Assembly: GCA_902566925.1 (NCBI GenBank)
Contig: CACFKO010000002.1
Coordinates: 1 to 64,000, forward strand
Direction of reading: 5' to 3'
DNA from: an uncultured Pelagibacteraceae bacterium
GTDB taxonomy: Bacteria; Pseudomonadota; Alphaproteobacteria; Pelagibacterales; Pelagibacteraceae
Length of the DNA: 64,000 nucleotides
The position numbers and the translations under genes were made by a program. Positions 31,799 to 44,463 of this stretch are shown one piece after another. Position 1 is the stretch's first letter. Every line of letters starts with the position of its first letter. The notes under the pieces are model-generated. The model searched no databases. It saw only the letters and a list, made by a program, of their open reading frames with translations, and was not told the DNA's origin.

Positions 31799-32346
31799 TG
31801 GGAAAATCTAAGTCAGCATATAGTGAACCAGGGAAATTAGGGAAATCCGAACATCATATTATTGTTGTTTGGGTTGATAATGAAGCTGGAGTTTTAGCTA
31901 GAGTAGCAGGATTATTTTCAGGAAGAGGTTACAATATAGAATCTTTAGCTGTTGCTGAGGTTGATAGGAAAAAACATATTTCTAGAATTACAATTGTAAC
32001 CTCAGGGACACCACAAGTTATACAGCAGATCAAATTACAATTGAGAAAACTTATTCCTGTTCACAAGGTTGCTGATTTTAAAAGAAATGATCCAAAAATC
32101 TTATTTAAAGAATTAGCTTTATTTAAAGTAGTTTCATCACAAAAAAATAGAGAAAAGGCCAAAAAGGTTTGTAAAAAATATAACTCTATTGTATTGGATA
32201 AATCAAAAAACTCTTTTGTTATTCAGGTAACTGCATTAAGAAGAGATATTGATAAATTAATTGAAACATTAGGTCCACTTGGCTTAGTAAGCGCATCAAG
32301 AACAGGCGCTGTTGCTATGACAAGAGGCTCGGAAACTTTTAAATAG
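31798..32346 (+). CDS. ilvH: Acetolactate synthase small (regulatory) subunit
   Basis: The 182-residue regulatory subunit binds the large subunit and mediates valine feedback. An ACT domain opens at about 20 with IIVVWVDNEAGVLARVAGLFSGRGYNIESL (shown here only as its GRGYNIESL end), followed by a VTSGTPQVIQQI strand and a C-terminal second domain LALFKVVSSQ. Length fits IlvH. It shares one base with ilvB and is 16 bases before ilvC. Confidence 0.94.
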   Translation: MGKSKSAYSEPGKLGKSEHHIIVVWVDNEAGVLARVAGLFSGRGYNIESLAVAEVDRKKHISRITIVTSGTPQVIQQIKLQLRKLIPVHKVADFKRNDPKILFKELALFKVVSSQKNREKAKKVCKKYNSIVLDKSKNSFVIQVTALRRDIDKLIETLGPLGLVSASRTGAVAMTRGSETFK

Positions 32347-32359
32347 ATAAAGGAAATAA

Positions 32360-33382
<1,023 letters not shown>

Positions 33383-33423
33383 GCCAATTTAGTTCGTAAT
33401 TTTTAATTTTTTAAATAATTATT

Positions 33424-33451
33424 TTGCAAATTAACGCATAAATTGTATTAT
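33424..33451 (+). promoter_or_regulatory. leuA promoter
   Basis: TTGCAA (33424-33429) and TATTAT (33446-33451) are 16 bases apart. The inferred start near 33458 leaves a leader of about 17 bases to the ATG at 33475. A palindrome covers the -10 box. Confidence 0.6.
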
Positions 33452-33455
33452 GCGT
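33434..33455. promoter_or_regulatory. Operator-like inverted repeat over the leuA -10
   Basis: ACGCATAA and TTATGCGT form a perfect eight-base inverted repeat with a six-base centre. It overlaps the -10 box and the end of the spacer, where a repressor would block polymerase. The bound protein is unknown. Confidence 0.55.
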
Positions 33456-33474
33456 GACACCAAAACAAAGAAAA

Positions 33475-36076
<2,602 letters not shown>

Positions 36077-36094
36077 TTTATTGTTATTTAGACA

Positions 36095-36949
36095 ATGGCG
36101 ACAAGCAGAGATGATTTTGGAATAGCTATTCGCTCGGCTTTACTGCAGAGAGGAGCCAAACAAAAATTTTCTTTATTCGTTTTAATTTTAATATCAATAT
36201 TTATTTTTGCTATAGACATCACGCAGATAAAGGGTGTTAAAATCTTAAGAAGCTTATTAAATGATGGTATATATAGAATTTCAGCAATTTCTTCTTCTCC
36301 AATAAGATTTACCACAGCTTCAAAGGATTTTTTTGTCAAACATGCGTTCGTTTATAAAGAAAATGAATTATTAAAGATTGAAATTGAGGAACTTAAGAAA
36401 CAAAAACTTGATACCTCTTATCTTGAAACTGAAAATAAACAACTCCAAGAAATATTAGGATTAGATAAAAAACTAGCTTTTAGGACAGTAGGAGCAAAAA
36501 TAATGCTAGATAAAAACAGTCCATATTTGAATTCAGCCATTATAAATAAAGGCTCTAATTCTGGTATTAAGCTAGGGATGCCAGTTTTGAGCAAAGGACA
36601 TTTAGTCGGAAGGATTGTAGAGGTGAATTATATATCTTCTAGGATTTTGCTTTTAAACGATTTGAATAGCAAAATTCCTGTGGTTATCTCACCTTCTGGC
36701 GATCAAGCAATTCTTTCTGGGTCAGGTAAAATAAAACCATCTTTAGAATATTTACCTAAAAATTTTTACCCTGAAGACAATAGTTTAGTCTATACATCTG
36801 GAAAAGACGGGGTATTAGTTCCAGGAATTTCTATTGGCAAAGCATTAATGGAGGAGAGTAGCATATTGGTTGAATTATTTACTGATCCAACACAAATTTT
36901 TCTTGTAAATGTGGTTTTAGAACAACAAACAGACCTGGAGGCAATGTAA
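36095..36949 (+). CDS. mreC: Rod-shape protein MreC
   Basis: Bitopic scaffold linking MreB to periplasmic wall enzymes. The 284 residues have a short cytoplasmic start, one helix near 28-46, a coiled coil near 90-125 (ENELLKIEIEELKKQ) and a periplasmic beta domain with the conserved IMLDKNSPYLNSAIINKGSN stretch near 139 and GMPVLSKGHLVGRI. This layout is typical of MreC. The stop is directly before the mreD ATG. Confidence 0.93.
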   Translation: MATSRDDFGIAIRSALLQRGAKQKFSLFVLILISIFIFAIDITQIKGVKILRSLLNDGIYRISAISSSPIRFTTASKDFFVKHAFVYKENELLKIEIEELKKQKLDTSYLETENKQLQEILGLDKKLAFRTVGAKIMLDKNSPYLNSAIINKGSNSGIKLGMPVLSKGHLVGRIVEVNYISSRILLLNDLNSKIPVVISPSGDQAILSGSGKIKPSLEYLPKNFYPEDNSLVYTSGKDGVLVPGISIGKALMEESSILVELFTDPTQIFLVNVVLEQQTDLEAM

Positions 36950-36950
36950 A

Positions 36951-37466
36951 ATGGCAATAAATATAAAAGCATTTAAAGAAAACATATTGCGTTTAGCTCC
37001 ACTAATATTACTTATTTACATATGTATATCTGAATTTCACACACAATTTTATTATTGGGAGATTTTTTCTTTCAATCTTCAATTCATAATAATCTATTAT
37101 TGGATTCTAAGAGATCCTTCTATTATAGGATATGGTTTTGTATTTTTATGCGGAATAATAAATGATGTAATTTTAAATTTACCCCTTGGGGTAACCGCTC
37201 TTTCATATCTATTTGTTTCTCTAGTTGCGGCATATGTAAGAAATGCCACAGTACGAAGCACATTATTTACTGATTGGTTTACTTTCATTGTAGCTATATT
37301 GGGCGGAAATATGATTAGTTATTTTTTAATCGAAAATTTTACAGAGATGAAAATAGAATATACATCTGTCTTTTACGACTCTATGTTTACATTTGTATTG
37401 TACCCTTTTTTCTGGGGTATTTTTGAATTGTACAAAAGATTTATAGGCTTGAGGGTTTATGATTAG
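36951..37466 (+). CDS. mreD: Rod-shape membrane protein MreD
   Basis: A 171-residue polytopic membrane protein with about five hydrophobic helices. GFVFLCGIINDVILNLPLG near 57 carries the conserved G..DxxxxxPLG pattern of MreD. It sits between mreC and the PBP2 gene and overlaps the latter by eight bases. The sequence is not highly conserved, so position carries much of the weight. Confidence 0.88.
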   Translation: MAINIKAFKENILRLAPLILLIYICISEFHTQFYYWEIFSFNLQFIIIYYWILRDPSIIGYGFVFLCGIINDVILNLPLGVTALSYLFVSLVAAYVRNATVRSTLFTDWFTFIVAILGGNMISYFLIENFTEMKIEYTSVFYDSMFTFVLYPFFWGIFELYKRFIGLRVYD

Positions 37467-39393
37467 GTCGGGAGGAGAAAGTAAAGTCAGGTTAATTGGA
37501 AGGAGAATGTTTATAATTTCAGCAGCAAAGGCCGTTGTTGTTTTTGGTATAATTGGAAGATTAATTTCTCTTCAGATTAATGAGAGTAAAAAATATAAAA
37601 CTTTATCAGACAAAAATAGATTTCGTGAATGGAAATTTTCACCACCAAGAGGTCTTATAAATGATTACTATGGAAAAGAAATAGCTTCTAATAAACAAGT
37701 ATATCAACTTCACATTGTTCCAGAAAATTCAGAAAACTTAGAGGTTTTAATTTTCAGATTAAAAAATATTTTGAATTTATCAGAACGAGAAATCTTTAAA
37801 ATTAGAAGAAAGATTCTTTCTCAAAAACCCTGGGATCCAGTGGTTATATCAGACAATCTTACATGGTCTGAATTTTCAAGAATAAATTTATTTTTGCATG
37901 AATTACAAGGCGCAGAACCAGTAGTATCGGTAGCCAGACTTTATACCGAGCCTTCATCAGTCCATGTAATTGGTTATGTTTCAAAAGTTAGTAAAAAAGA
38001 CTTACAAACAAGAGAGTATTTAAAAAATAAGATTGCTGCTGGCACTAGAGTTGGAAAAACAGGTTTAGAAAATAAACTAGACCCAGATGTTATAGGAGAG
38101 GTCGGTTATAAAAGATATGAGGTAAATGCTTTTGGCAAAAGAATCAAAGAGATATCAATTGATCCTGGAAAGGCAGGCAAAAATTTTACAACAACCTTAG
38201 ATTTAGATGTTCAAGAGATAGCATCAAAACTTCTCGAAGGTAAATCAGGTTCGGTTTGTGTTATGGATATTTACCGTGGAGATATTATTGCCATGGTTTC
38301 CTCACCAGCATTTGATCCAAATCATTTTGTTCATGGCATTGATCAAAAAAGTTGGAAAGGGCTACTTACACATAGAGATAAACCTTTAATTAACAAATCG
38401 GTTGCTGGTCTTTACCCTCCGGGATCCACAATAAAAATGTTAGCAGCTATAAGTGCCTTAGAAAATGATACATTTAACCCAAAAAAATCAATCCATTGTA
38501 CAGGTTCAATAGAACTTTATGGAGAAAAATTTCACTGTTGGAAGAAAAAAGGGCATGGCTATATGGATATGAGAGAGGGCATTAAACAATCTTGTGATAT
38601 ATATTTTTATGAGGTTGCAAGAAAATTGGGGATTGACCGATTATCTGAGACTGCAAAAAAATTTGGTTTAGGCAAACCAGTTTTAAAAGAATTTATTGAA
38701 GAGAGATCAGGCGTTGTTCCAAATACTATTTGGAAGAAAAAAAATATCGGTAAAAACTGGTATCTTGGAGAAACACTCCATGCTGGAATAGGACAGGGTT
38801 ATTGGCAGAGCTCTCCATTACAGTTATGTCTAATGACAGCACAAATTGCAAACGGTGGTTATAAAATTGAACCTAGAATTATTTTAGATAAACAAGAAAA
38901 CAATCAATTTAAAGATTTAGATCAATTTATTAAAGATAAAAAAATGTTCGCAGATGATGTAGTGAGCCTATATGAGTTTATTGCCAAATTTAAATACAAA
39001 AGTTTATTTAAAAACCCCGAGAATATAAAATTTGTTCAAGATGCTCTTTTTGGAGCTACAAATGAACCTGGTGGAACTTCATATGGATCTAGGTTAACGA
39101 AAAAAGGATTCGTTTTTGCTGGTAAAACCGGAACTTCACAGGTGAAAAGATTTACAGAAAGACAAAGAGAATTGGAAATTAAGAATGAAGATTTACCATA
39201 TGAGGACAGAGATCATGCATTATTTGTAGCTTTTGCACCTTACAAGGATCCAAGATATTCTATTAGTGTTGTAGTGGAACACGGGGGATCCGGAAGTAAG
39301 AGTGCAGCACCAATTGCTAAGAGAGTTATTAAAAAAGTTTTAGAAAAACATCCTATGAGAGACTCTAAAAGAGAAAAAGGAGAGTCAATATAA
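37459..39393 (+). CDS. mrdA: Penicillin-binding protein 2 (elongation transpeptidase)
   Basis: Class B PBP of the elongasome. The 644 residues hold an N-terminal helix (about 17-34), a dimerisation domain with FSPPRGLINDYYGKEIA near 63 and a transpeptidase domain. The active serine is Ser323 in YPPGSTIK, the second motif is SCD (near 376) and the third is KTGTSQ (Lys556). The motif pattern and partner RodA mark it as PBP2 and not FtsI. Its stop overlaps the mrdB ATG. Confidence 0.95.
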   Translation: MIRSGGESKVRLIGRRMFIISAAKAVVVFGIIGRLISLQINESKKYKTLSDKNRFREWKFSPPRGLINDYYGKEIASNKQVYQLHIVPENSENLEVLIFRLKNILNLSEREIFKIRRKILSQKPWDPVVISDNLTWSEFSRINLFLHELQGAEPVVSVARLYTEPSSVHVIGYVSKVSKKDLQTREYLKNKIAAGTRVGKTGLENKLDPDVIGEVGYKRYEVNAFGKRIKEISIDPGKAGKNFTTTLDLDVQEIASKLLEGKSGSVCVMDIYRGDIIAMVSSPAFDPNHFVHGIDQKSWKGLLTHRDKPLINKSVAGLYPPGSTIKMLAAISALENDTFNPKKSIHCTGSIELYGEKFHCWKKKGHGYMDMREGIKQSCDIYFYEVARKLGIDRLSETAKKFGLGKPVLKEFIEERSGVVPNTIWKKKNIGKNWYLGETLHAGIGQGYWQSSPLQLCLMTAQIANGGYKIEPRIILDKQENNQFKDLDQFIKDKKMFADDVVSLYEFIAKFKYKSLFKNPENIKFVQDALFGATNEPGGTSYGSRLTKKGFVFAGKTGTSQVKRFTERQRELEIKNEDLPYEDRDHALFVAFAPYKDPRYSISVVVEHGGSGSKSAAPIAKRVIKKVLEKHPMRDSKREKGESI

Positions 39394-40517
39394 TGTTTAA
39401 ACAGGGATCTATCCAATCACATCTAAGTTTAAAAGACAAAATATTTTCTGTAGATATGATTATGTTTTCTTGTATTCTAATTCTTGGTATAATCAGTTTC
39501 TTTGCAATGTATTCTACTGATGGGGGTGAGTTTGCATATCATACAAAAAGTCATATCGTCAGATTTTTTATTTTTTTCTTTTTATTTATCGTAGTTTCCT
39601 TTTTTAAAGTAAATTTTTGGTATAATTGGAGTATACCACTATATATAGCAATTCTTGCTTTATTAATTTTAGTAAAGTTTTTTGGTTTAACCTCTTCAGG
39701 TTCACAAAGATGGTTGGATCTTTATTTCCTTAATCTTCAACCTTCTGAGTTAATGAAAATAAGTTTGATTTTATTTCTAGCTAAATATTATCATAGAATT
39801 TCTTCGTCTGATGTTAATAGAACAAAATTTTTATTAACCCCTATCGTTGCTTTGGTTATTCCAGTTATTCTTGTAGTTACCCAACCAGATCTTGGTACAG
39901 CTTTTTTAGTTGGAGCAGGTGGGGCAATTGTTATATGGCTTGCTGGAGTAAAAATGAAATTTTTTGCTTACCTTGGAATAGTTTTTTTATCAATCACCCC
40001 CGTTGCCATTTCTTTTTTGAAACCTTATCAAAAATCTAGAATTTTAACTTTTTTAGATCCGAGTAGAGACCCACTTGGTGCGGGTTATCAAATCACACAA
40101 TCAAAAATAGCAATTGGCTCCGGAGGTCTGTTTGGAAAAGGTTTTTTAAATGGATCTCAAAGTTACTTAGATTACCTACCAGAAAAACATACTGATTTTA
40201 TTTTTACATTATTTTCAGAAGAATTTGGTTTTTTTGGTTCATGTTTGGTTTTATTGCTTTATATTTTAATTACTTGGAGAATAGTTGTTATAGGTAATGG
40301 TTTTAGAGATACTTTCGGAAAATTATATTGTTACAGTTTTGCAACAGCTTTTTTTCTATATGTTGCTGTAAATATGGGAATGGTTCTTGGCTTGATACCC
40401 ATTGTGGGCGCACCTCTACCTATACTTTCTTATGGGGGGTCCTCAATGATGGCAATGATGTTCGGTTTGGGTATTGTAATGAGTTGTAAAATACATAAGG
40501 ACCAACAGATAGGTTAA
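39393..40517 (+). CDS. mrdB: Elongation peptidoglycan polymerase RodA
   Basis: SEDS glycosyltransferase that works with PBP2. The 374 residues form about ten helices. The SEDS blocks GSQRWLDLYFLNLQPSELMK near 108, VVTQPDLGTAFLVG near 160, YQITQSKIAIGSGGLFGKG near 227 and HTDFIFTLFSEEFGFFG near 263 are visible, ending with PLPILSYGGSSM. Operon position with mrdA distinguishes it from FtsW at 2691. Confidence 0.95.
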   Translation: MFKQGSIQSHLSLKDKIFSVDMIMFSCILILGIISFFAMYSTDGGEFAYHTKSHIVRFFIFFFLFIVVSFFKVNFWYNWSIPLYIAILALLILVKFFGLTSSGSQRWLDLYFLNLQPSELMKISLILFLAKYYHRISSSDVNRTKFLLTPIVALVIPVILVVTQPDLGTAFLVGAGGAIVIWLAGVKMKFFAYLGIVFLSITPVAISFLKPYQKSRILTFLDPSRDPLGAGYQITQSKIAIGSGGLFGKGFLNGSQSYLDYLPEKHTDFIFTLFSEEFGFFGSCLVLLLYILITWRIVVIGNGFRDTFGKLYCYSFATAFFLYVAVNMGMVLGLIPIVGAPLPILSYGGSSMMAMMFGLGIVMSCKIHKDQQIG

Positions 40518-40600
40518 TACAACCAATAATATCAATATTTTGATAAAAAAAATAAATTCAGTTGTTGCATTCCTGTGGATAATTTGCTGAAATAGGACTT

Positions 40601-41071
40601 ATGTTTGGAAGCAAAAAAACTAGTGTCCCGAGACCACTAAATGATAGTGGTAGGTCTTTAATTAGCGAAACCTTTTCTTTAGAGGGTACGCTTAGAACTT
40701 CTGGTGCAATAGATATTGCAGGATTGATCAAGGGTGCTGTGTACACTAACGATTTAATTATTAAAGAAACCGGTTCTATTATAGGACCTGTTGAAACAGA
40801 CAAAATAGAAATTCACGGTCACTTGGAAGGTAAAATTGTAGCAAGAACTATTGTTATAGGTAGTACTGCAGTAGTCAAAGGCGACATTTTATTTAGCGAA
40901 AGCTTAAAAACGGAAGAAGGAGCTGATATCAACGGGTATCTTAAGAAGACTGAAAGCACGAGTTTAGAAGCAGCGCAGGATGAATTTAAATTAGATTCAA
41001 TAGAGGCTAAGGAAGCAAAAGATAAAGAAAAGTCTAAAAAGGGCAGACCAAAAATAGTTGCTAGCAACTAG
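40601..41071 (+). CDS. Bactofilin
   Basis: A 156-residue cytoskeletal protein with a short disordered N-terminus, a central right-handed beta-helix of repeats (residues about 25-115) and a charged C-terminal tail. The repeats show the bactofilin hallmark of alternating hydrophobic and Gly positions: GTLRTSGAIDIAGLIKGAVY, then IGPVETDKIEIHGHLEGKI and AVVKGDILFSESLK. Bactofilins polymerise without nucleotide and scaffold wall enzymes. Placement after the rodA operon fits a role in shape. Confidence 0.9.
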   Translation: MFGSKKTSVPRPLNDSGRSLISETFSLEGTLRTSGAIDIAGLIKGAVYTNDLIIKETGSIIGPVETDKIEIHGHLEGKIVARTIVIGSTAVVKGDILFSESLKTEEGADINGYLKKTESTSLEAAQDEFKLDSIEAKEAKDKEKSKKGRPKIVASN

Positions 41072-41130
41072 CTAAAAGAAGTACAATCTAACACAGTTAA
41101 ATCATTAGAACTTTAGTTTAAAAAAGATTT

Positions 41131-42387
41131 ATGTCTGCGAAAAGCTGTTCTTCAGTCGGAATTATAGGAGGTGGCATTCAAGGAGTTTGCATTGGCCTTC
41201 AACTTTTAAAAAAAAATATTCCCACAACAATATTTGATAGAAATCACCCAAATGAACCTGGAACAATGGCATCATATGGTAATGCAGGTCATTTTTCACC
41301 TTATGCTGTTTTGCAATTGAATAGACCTGATATTTTATATGATATTCCTAAGATGATTTTTAGTTCATTTGGTCCTTTGGCACTAAAATGGAATTACATT
41401 CCAAAAATGTTACCATGGATATTTCATTATCTGAAAAACTGTAACAAAAAGTCAATGTTACATACAGCAAAATACATGAATCAAATTTTAGATCTTTCCA
41501 TGAGCGCATATGAAGAGATCTTCCAAGAAATAGATACTAGCAATTTAGTTGAACAGAAAGGAATTATTTATATTTGGACTAACAAAAATATTAAAAGTAG
41601 AGAACTAGAGATAAAAGTTAGAAATGATTTAGGTATAAAGCAAAAAATATTAACCACAAAAGAAATTTTGGATCTTGAACCAAATCTAAAACCTGTTTTT
41701 TCTGGAGGTTGTTACTATGATTATGCTTATCACGCCAGAGATCCTCATGGCATATTACAAAAGATATTCGAACTATATATTAAAAAAGGAGGAAAATTTA
41801 TTAAAGGAGATGTCAAATCTTTGAATCAATTGAATGAAAACCAAACGTTAATTAAGACAGAAACGAAAGAGTATAAATTTGAAAAATTAGTAGTTGCTTG
41901 TGGAGCTTTTTCCAAAAAGCTAACTGATCAGCTTGGAGAAAAAATTCCTTTAGATACAGAAAGAGGTTATCACGTTCATTTTAAAGGAATGGAAAAGTTG
42001 ATTAGTAGACCTGTAATTTTTTTAGATAGAGGTTTTGGAATGACACCTATGAATCAGGGTTTAAGAGCAGTTGGAACTGTAGAGCTAGGAGGTTTAAAAA
42101 ATCCTCTTTCAAAAAAAAGAATTGAATACGTTATAAATTGTGCAAAAGAATTACTTCCTCAACTAAACGAACATGAAGATGAATGGTTAGGTTTTAGACC
42201 AACATTACCAGACTTTCTCCCAATAATTGGTCCTTCTAAAAACAATAAAAATATTATTTATGCTTTTGGCCATCATCATTTAGGTTGGACACTAGGAGCT
42301 ATAACTGGAAAAATTGTTTCAGGTATTTTAGCTAACGAAAAAACGAATTTGGATTTATCAGTTTATAGCTCCTCAAGGTTTAGTTAA
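41131..42387 (+). CDS. DadA-like FAD-dependent amino acid oxidoreductase
   Basis: A 418-residue DAO-family flavoprotein. VGIIGGGIQGVCIGLQLLKK near 10 is the FAD Rossmann loop and the first 60 residues include PGTMASYGNAGHFSPYAV, as in D-amino acid dehydrogenase DadA. The substrate loop region GYHVHFKGME and the C-terminal GFRPTLPDFLPIIGPS (near 350) followed by GHHHLGWTLGA are family typical. Likely oxidises a D- or N-substituted amino acid at the inner membrane. The substrate cannot be fixed from sequence. It runs directly into the next gene. Confidence 0.85.
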   Translation: MSAKSCSSVGIIGGGIQGVCIGLQLLKKNIPTTIFDRNHPNEPGTMASYGNAGHFSPYAVLQLNRPDILYDIPKMIFSSFGPLALKWNYIPKMLPWIFHYLKNCNKKSMLHTAKYMNQILDLSMSAYEEIFQEIDTSNLVEQKGIIYIWTNKNIKSRELEIKVRNDLGIKQKILTTKEILDLEPNLKPVFSGGCYYDYAYHARDPHGILQKIFELYIKKGGKFIKGDVKSLNQLNENQTLIKTETKEYKFEKLVVACGAFSKKLTDQLGEKIPLDTERGYHVHFKGMEKLISRPVIFLDRGFGMTPMNQGLRAVGTVELGGLKNPLSKKRIEYVINCAKELLPQLNEHEDEWLGFRPTLPDFLPIIGPSKNNKNIIYAFGHHHLGWTLGAITGKIVSGILANEKTNLDLSVYSSSRFS

Positions 42388-43338
42388 ATGATAAAAGTTG
42401 CAGTTTTAGATGATTATCAGGATATCTTTAGAGAATTTATTAATATCGATAAATACAAAAATAAGTTTGAATTCAAAATTTTTACCAAACCTTTTCAAAA
42501 TGAAGATGAGGCTTTATTAGAGCTAGAAAATTTTGATGCTATTTTAGTTATGAGAGAGAGAACAAAGATATCAAAATCTTTAATTATAGGAATGAAAAAT
42601 TTAAAATACATAATTACCAGCGGCATGAGAAATAAAGCAATAGATTTAGAAGAGGCTAAAAAGAGAAAAATCATAGTATGTGGCACAGAAATTAATTCAA
42701 ACCCAACAGCAGAAATTACATGGGCTTTGATACTCGGGCTTATGAGAAATATAAAGCAAGAAATAGATAATATGTTTCAGGGATATTGGCAAACTACCAT
42801 TGGTCTTGATTTAAAGGGTAAGATGTTAGGTATAATTGGTCTAGGAAAAATAGGATCCCAAGTTGCAAAGATTGGCAAAGCTTTTGGAATGGAAGTTGTT
42901 GCCTGGAGTGAAAACTTAGATTTGTCTAAAGCAAATAAACTTGGTGTATTGCCAATGAGCAAAGAAGAATTATTGAAACAATCCGATATTATTTCTCTAC
43001 ACGTGGTTTTAAGCGAGAGATATAAAAATTTAATTAGTAAAAAAGAATTTAAGATGATGAAAAAAACTTCTTTTCTAATTAATACTTCAAGAGGCCCGAT
43101 TATTAATGAAAAAGATTTAATCGAAGCCCTCGAAGACGATGTTATTGCAGGCGTAGGTTTAGACGTTTATAATATCGAGCCTCTTCCCCAAGATCATAAA
43201 CTAAGATTTTTGCCAAATGCTTTATTGCTACCTCATCTAGGTTATGTAACAGAGGAAAATTATTCTAAATTCTATCTGCAAATGATCGAAAACCTTGAAT
43301 CGTGTTTGGGTAAAAAGCCAATTAGAGTTTTAAGTTAA
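42388..43338 (+). CDS. D-isomer specific 2-hydroxyacid dehydrogenase family protein
   Basis: A 316-residue NAD-dependent dehydrogenase. The NAD Rossmann motif LGIIGLGKIGSQVAKIGKAFGM is near 149 (only partly shown), the catalytic region has TSRGPIINEKDLI (Arg) near 233, and the Asp/Glu and His of the family are in VDVYNIEPLPQDH and LLPHLGYVT. It starts one base after the DadA-like stop, so both are in one message. Together they could oxidise an amino acid to a keto acid and reduce it to a hydroxyacid; that link is inference. Confidence 0.85.
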   Translation: MIKVAVLDDYQDIFREFINIDKYKNKFEFKIFTKPFQNEDEALLELENFDAILVMRERTKISKSLIIGMKNLKYIITSGMRNKAIDLEEAKKRKIIVCGTEINSNPTAEITWALILGLMRNIKQEIDNMFQGYWQTTIGLDLKGKMLGIIGLGKIGSQVAKIGKAFGMEVVAWSENLDLSKANKLGVLPMSKEELLKQSDIISLHVVLSERYKNLISKKEFKMMKKTSFLINTSRGPIINEKDLIEALEDDVIAGVGLDVYNIEPLPQDHKLRFLPNALLLPHLGYVTEENYSKFYLQMIENLESCLGKKPIRVLS

Positions 43339-43495
43339 ATTTCTCATTTTAATCTCAATAAAACCAAATTAACTGTATTCATTTATTCAGCAAAACTAGC
43401 ATTATTTCAAAATCAATCAATTAATGGTTGTATAAAGCTATATTATTTCTGTATATTCGACCCAAGTTTTGTGATTGATTCGTTTATGGGGATAA

Positions 43496-43876
43496 ATGGA
43501 GATGAAGAGAGTATTAATATTAATATTTTTTGGAATGTTATTAACAGGCTGCTACACTAGTTCCTTAACTGTTGTGGGCCCAGCTACTGGAGTTGCGTCA
43601 GGTAAAATTTCAGAAACAGCAGCTTCAACTTCATTCAACTATATGGTTAAAAAACAAACAGGTAAAGCTCCGATAGAGCATGTTTTAAACGAAAAACAAA
43701 TAAAAGTTATTGAAGAAAATAAAGCAAAAATAAATCCTTGTGTGACAAACAAAAAACTTTGTTCTGTTGTTAGTAAAAGCATTGAAAAAACAAGAAAACA
43801 ACTTATGGGTTTAAACTTACAAGCAAGAATAGAAAAACAACACAAGAAGATTTTTTCCAACAATAAAAAAAATTAG
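43496..43876 (+). CDS. Small lipoprotein of unknown function, copy 1
   Basis: I do not recognise a named family. The 126 residues begin with a lipoprotein signal peptide and lipobox LLTGC (Cys19). The conserved block VVGPATGVASGKISETAAST (near 25) and YMVKKQTGKAPIEHVL are shared with the next gene. The rest is lysine-rich, with two cysteines near 80 and 86. It is expected to be anchored in a membrane by its lipid. Its function is unknown; it may belong to a set of SAR11 surface proteins. Confidence 0.75.
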   Translation: MEMKRVLILIFFGMLLTGCYTSSLTVVGPATGVASGKISETAASTSFNYMVKKQTGKAPIEHVLNEKQIKVIEENKAKINPCVTNKKLCSVVSKSIEKTRKQLMGLNLQARIEKQHKKIFSNNKKN

Positions 43877-43986
43877 AAAATTAAACACAACTACAAGTTT
43901 ATATTTCATGTGAAAGAAATATCTTGTAATTTTATTTCATAAAATATTTTCTTTTAAATAATAAGTTTTGTGTTAAGGCTCACTAG

Positions 43987-44415
43987 ATGCGCAAAACTAT
44001 ATTTTTAATTATTTTATTACCTATTTTTTTACAAGGCTGCTATCAAACATCTTTAGCACCCATGATAGGACCAGCCGCAGGTGCTTCTCAAGGGAGAATA
44101 GCATATTCAGCAGCTTCAACCAGTTTAAGTTATGGTGTAAAGCATAAAACGGGCAAATATCCAATTGAGCACTTTTTCAAAAAGGAAAAAGATAAGGTCG
44201 TAAAAAAAATTGATGTTATAGAAAAAGAAGTAATAAAAAAATCCGCTATAATTAAAAAAGAACTTACTGATAAAAAAAATAATTTTAAAATTAGAGAAAA
44301 GGCAAGCAAAAGTCTCCGTTGGGTTCTTCATGTTAAGGAAATTAAAAGTGTAGAGGAGAAAGAAGCATTTCCGGCTAACAAGCCACGTTATTCCTATTGG
44401 TCTAAGCAAAAATAG
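43987..44415 (+). CDS. Small lipoprotein of unknown function, copy 2
   Basis: A 142-residue paralogue of the preceding gene. The lipobox is FLQGC (Cys18). The shared core reads MIGPAAGASQGRIAYSAAST and YGVKHKTGKYPIEHFF, followed by a lysine-rich helical tail that differs from copy 1. The two are in tandem, 110 bases apart, and each has an AAGTTTTGTG string 15-23 bases before its start. No function can be assigned from sequence. Confidence 0.75.
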   Translation: MRKTIFLIILLPIFLQGCYQTSLAPMIGPAAGASQGRIAYSAASTSLSYGVKHKTGKYPIEHFFKKEKDKVVKKIDVIEKEVIKKSAIIKKELTDKKNNFKIREKASKSLRWVLHVKEIKSVEEKEAFPANKPRYSYWSKQK

Positions 44416-44463
44416 GCTATTTTAACCGTTTAAATCTTATTTGAGTTGTCATATTCTTTATTT

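Noticed and set aside
33454..33474. GTG start for leuA
   Set aside because: It lies upstream of the inferred transcription start and the seven extra residues are not conserved in style with LeuA.
40518..40600. Possible terminator after rodA
   Set aside because: The only stem (ATCAA/TTGAT) is short and is followed by A, not T, on the coding strand.
43411..43480. AATCAATCA and TGATTGATT inverted arms before the first lipoprotein
   Set aside because: The arms are 52 bases apart and of simple composition; likely chance in AT-rich DNA.
44125..44409. Minus-strand frame across lipoprotein copy 2
   Set aside because: Phe-rich antisense of a lysine-rich gene; a typical artefact of AT-rich coding sequence.
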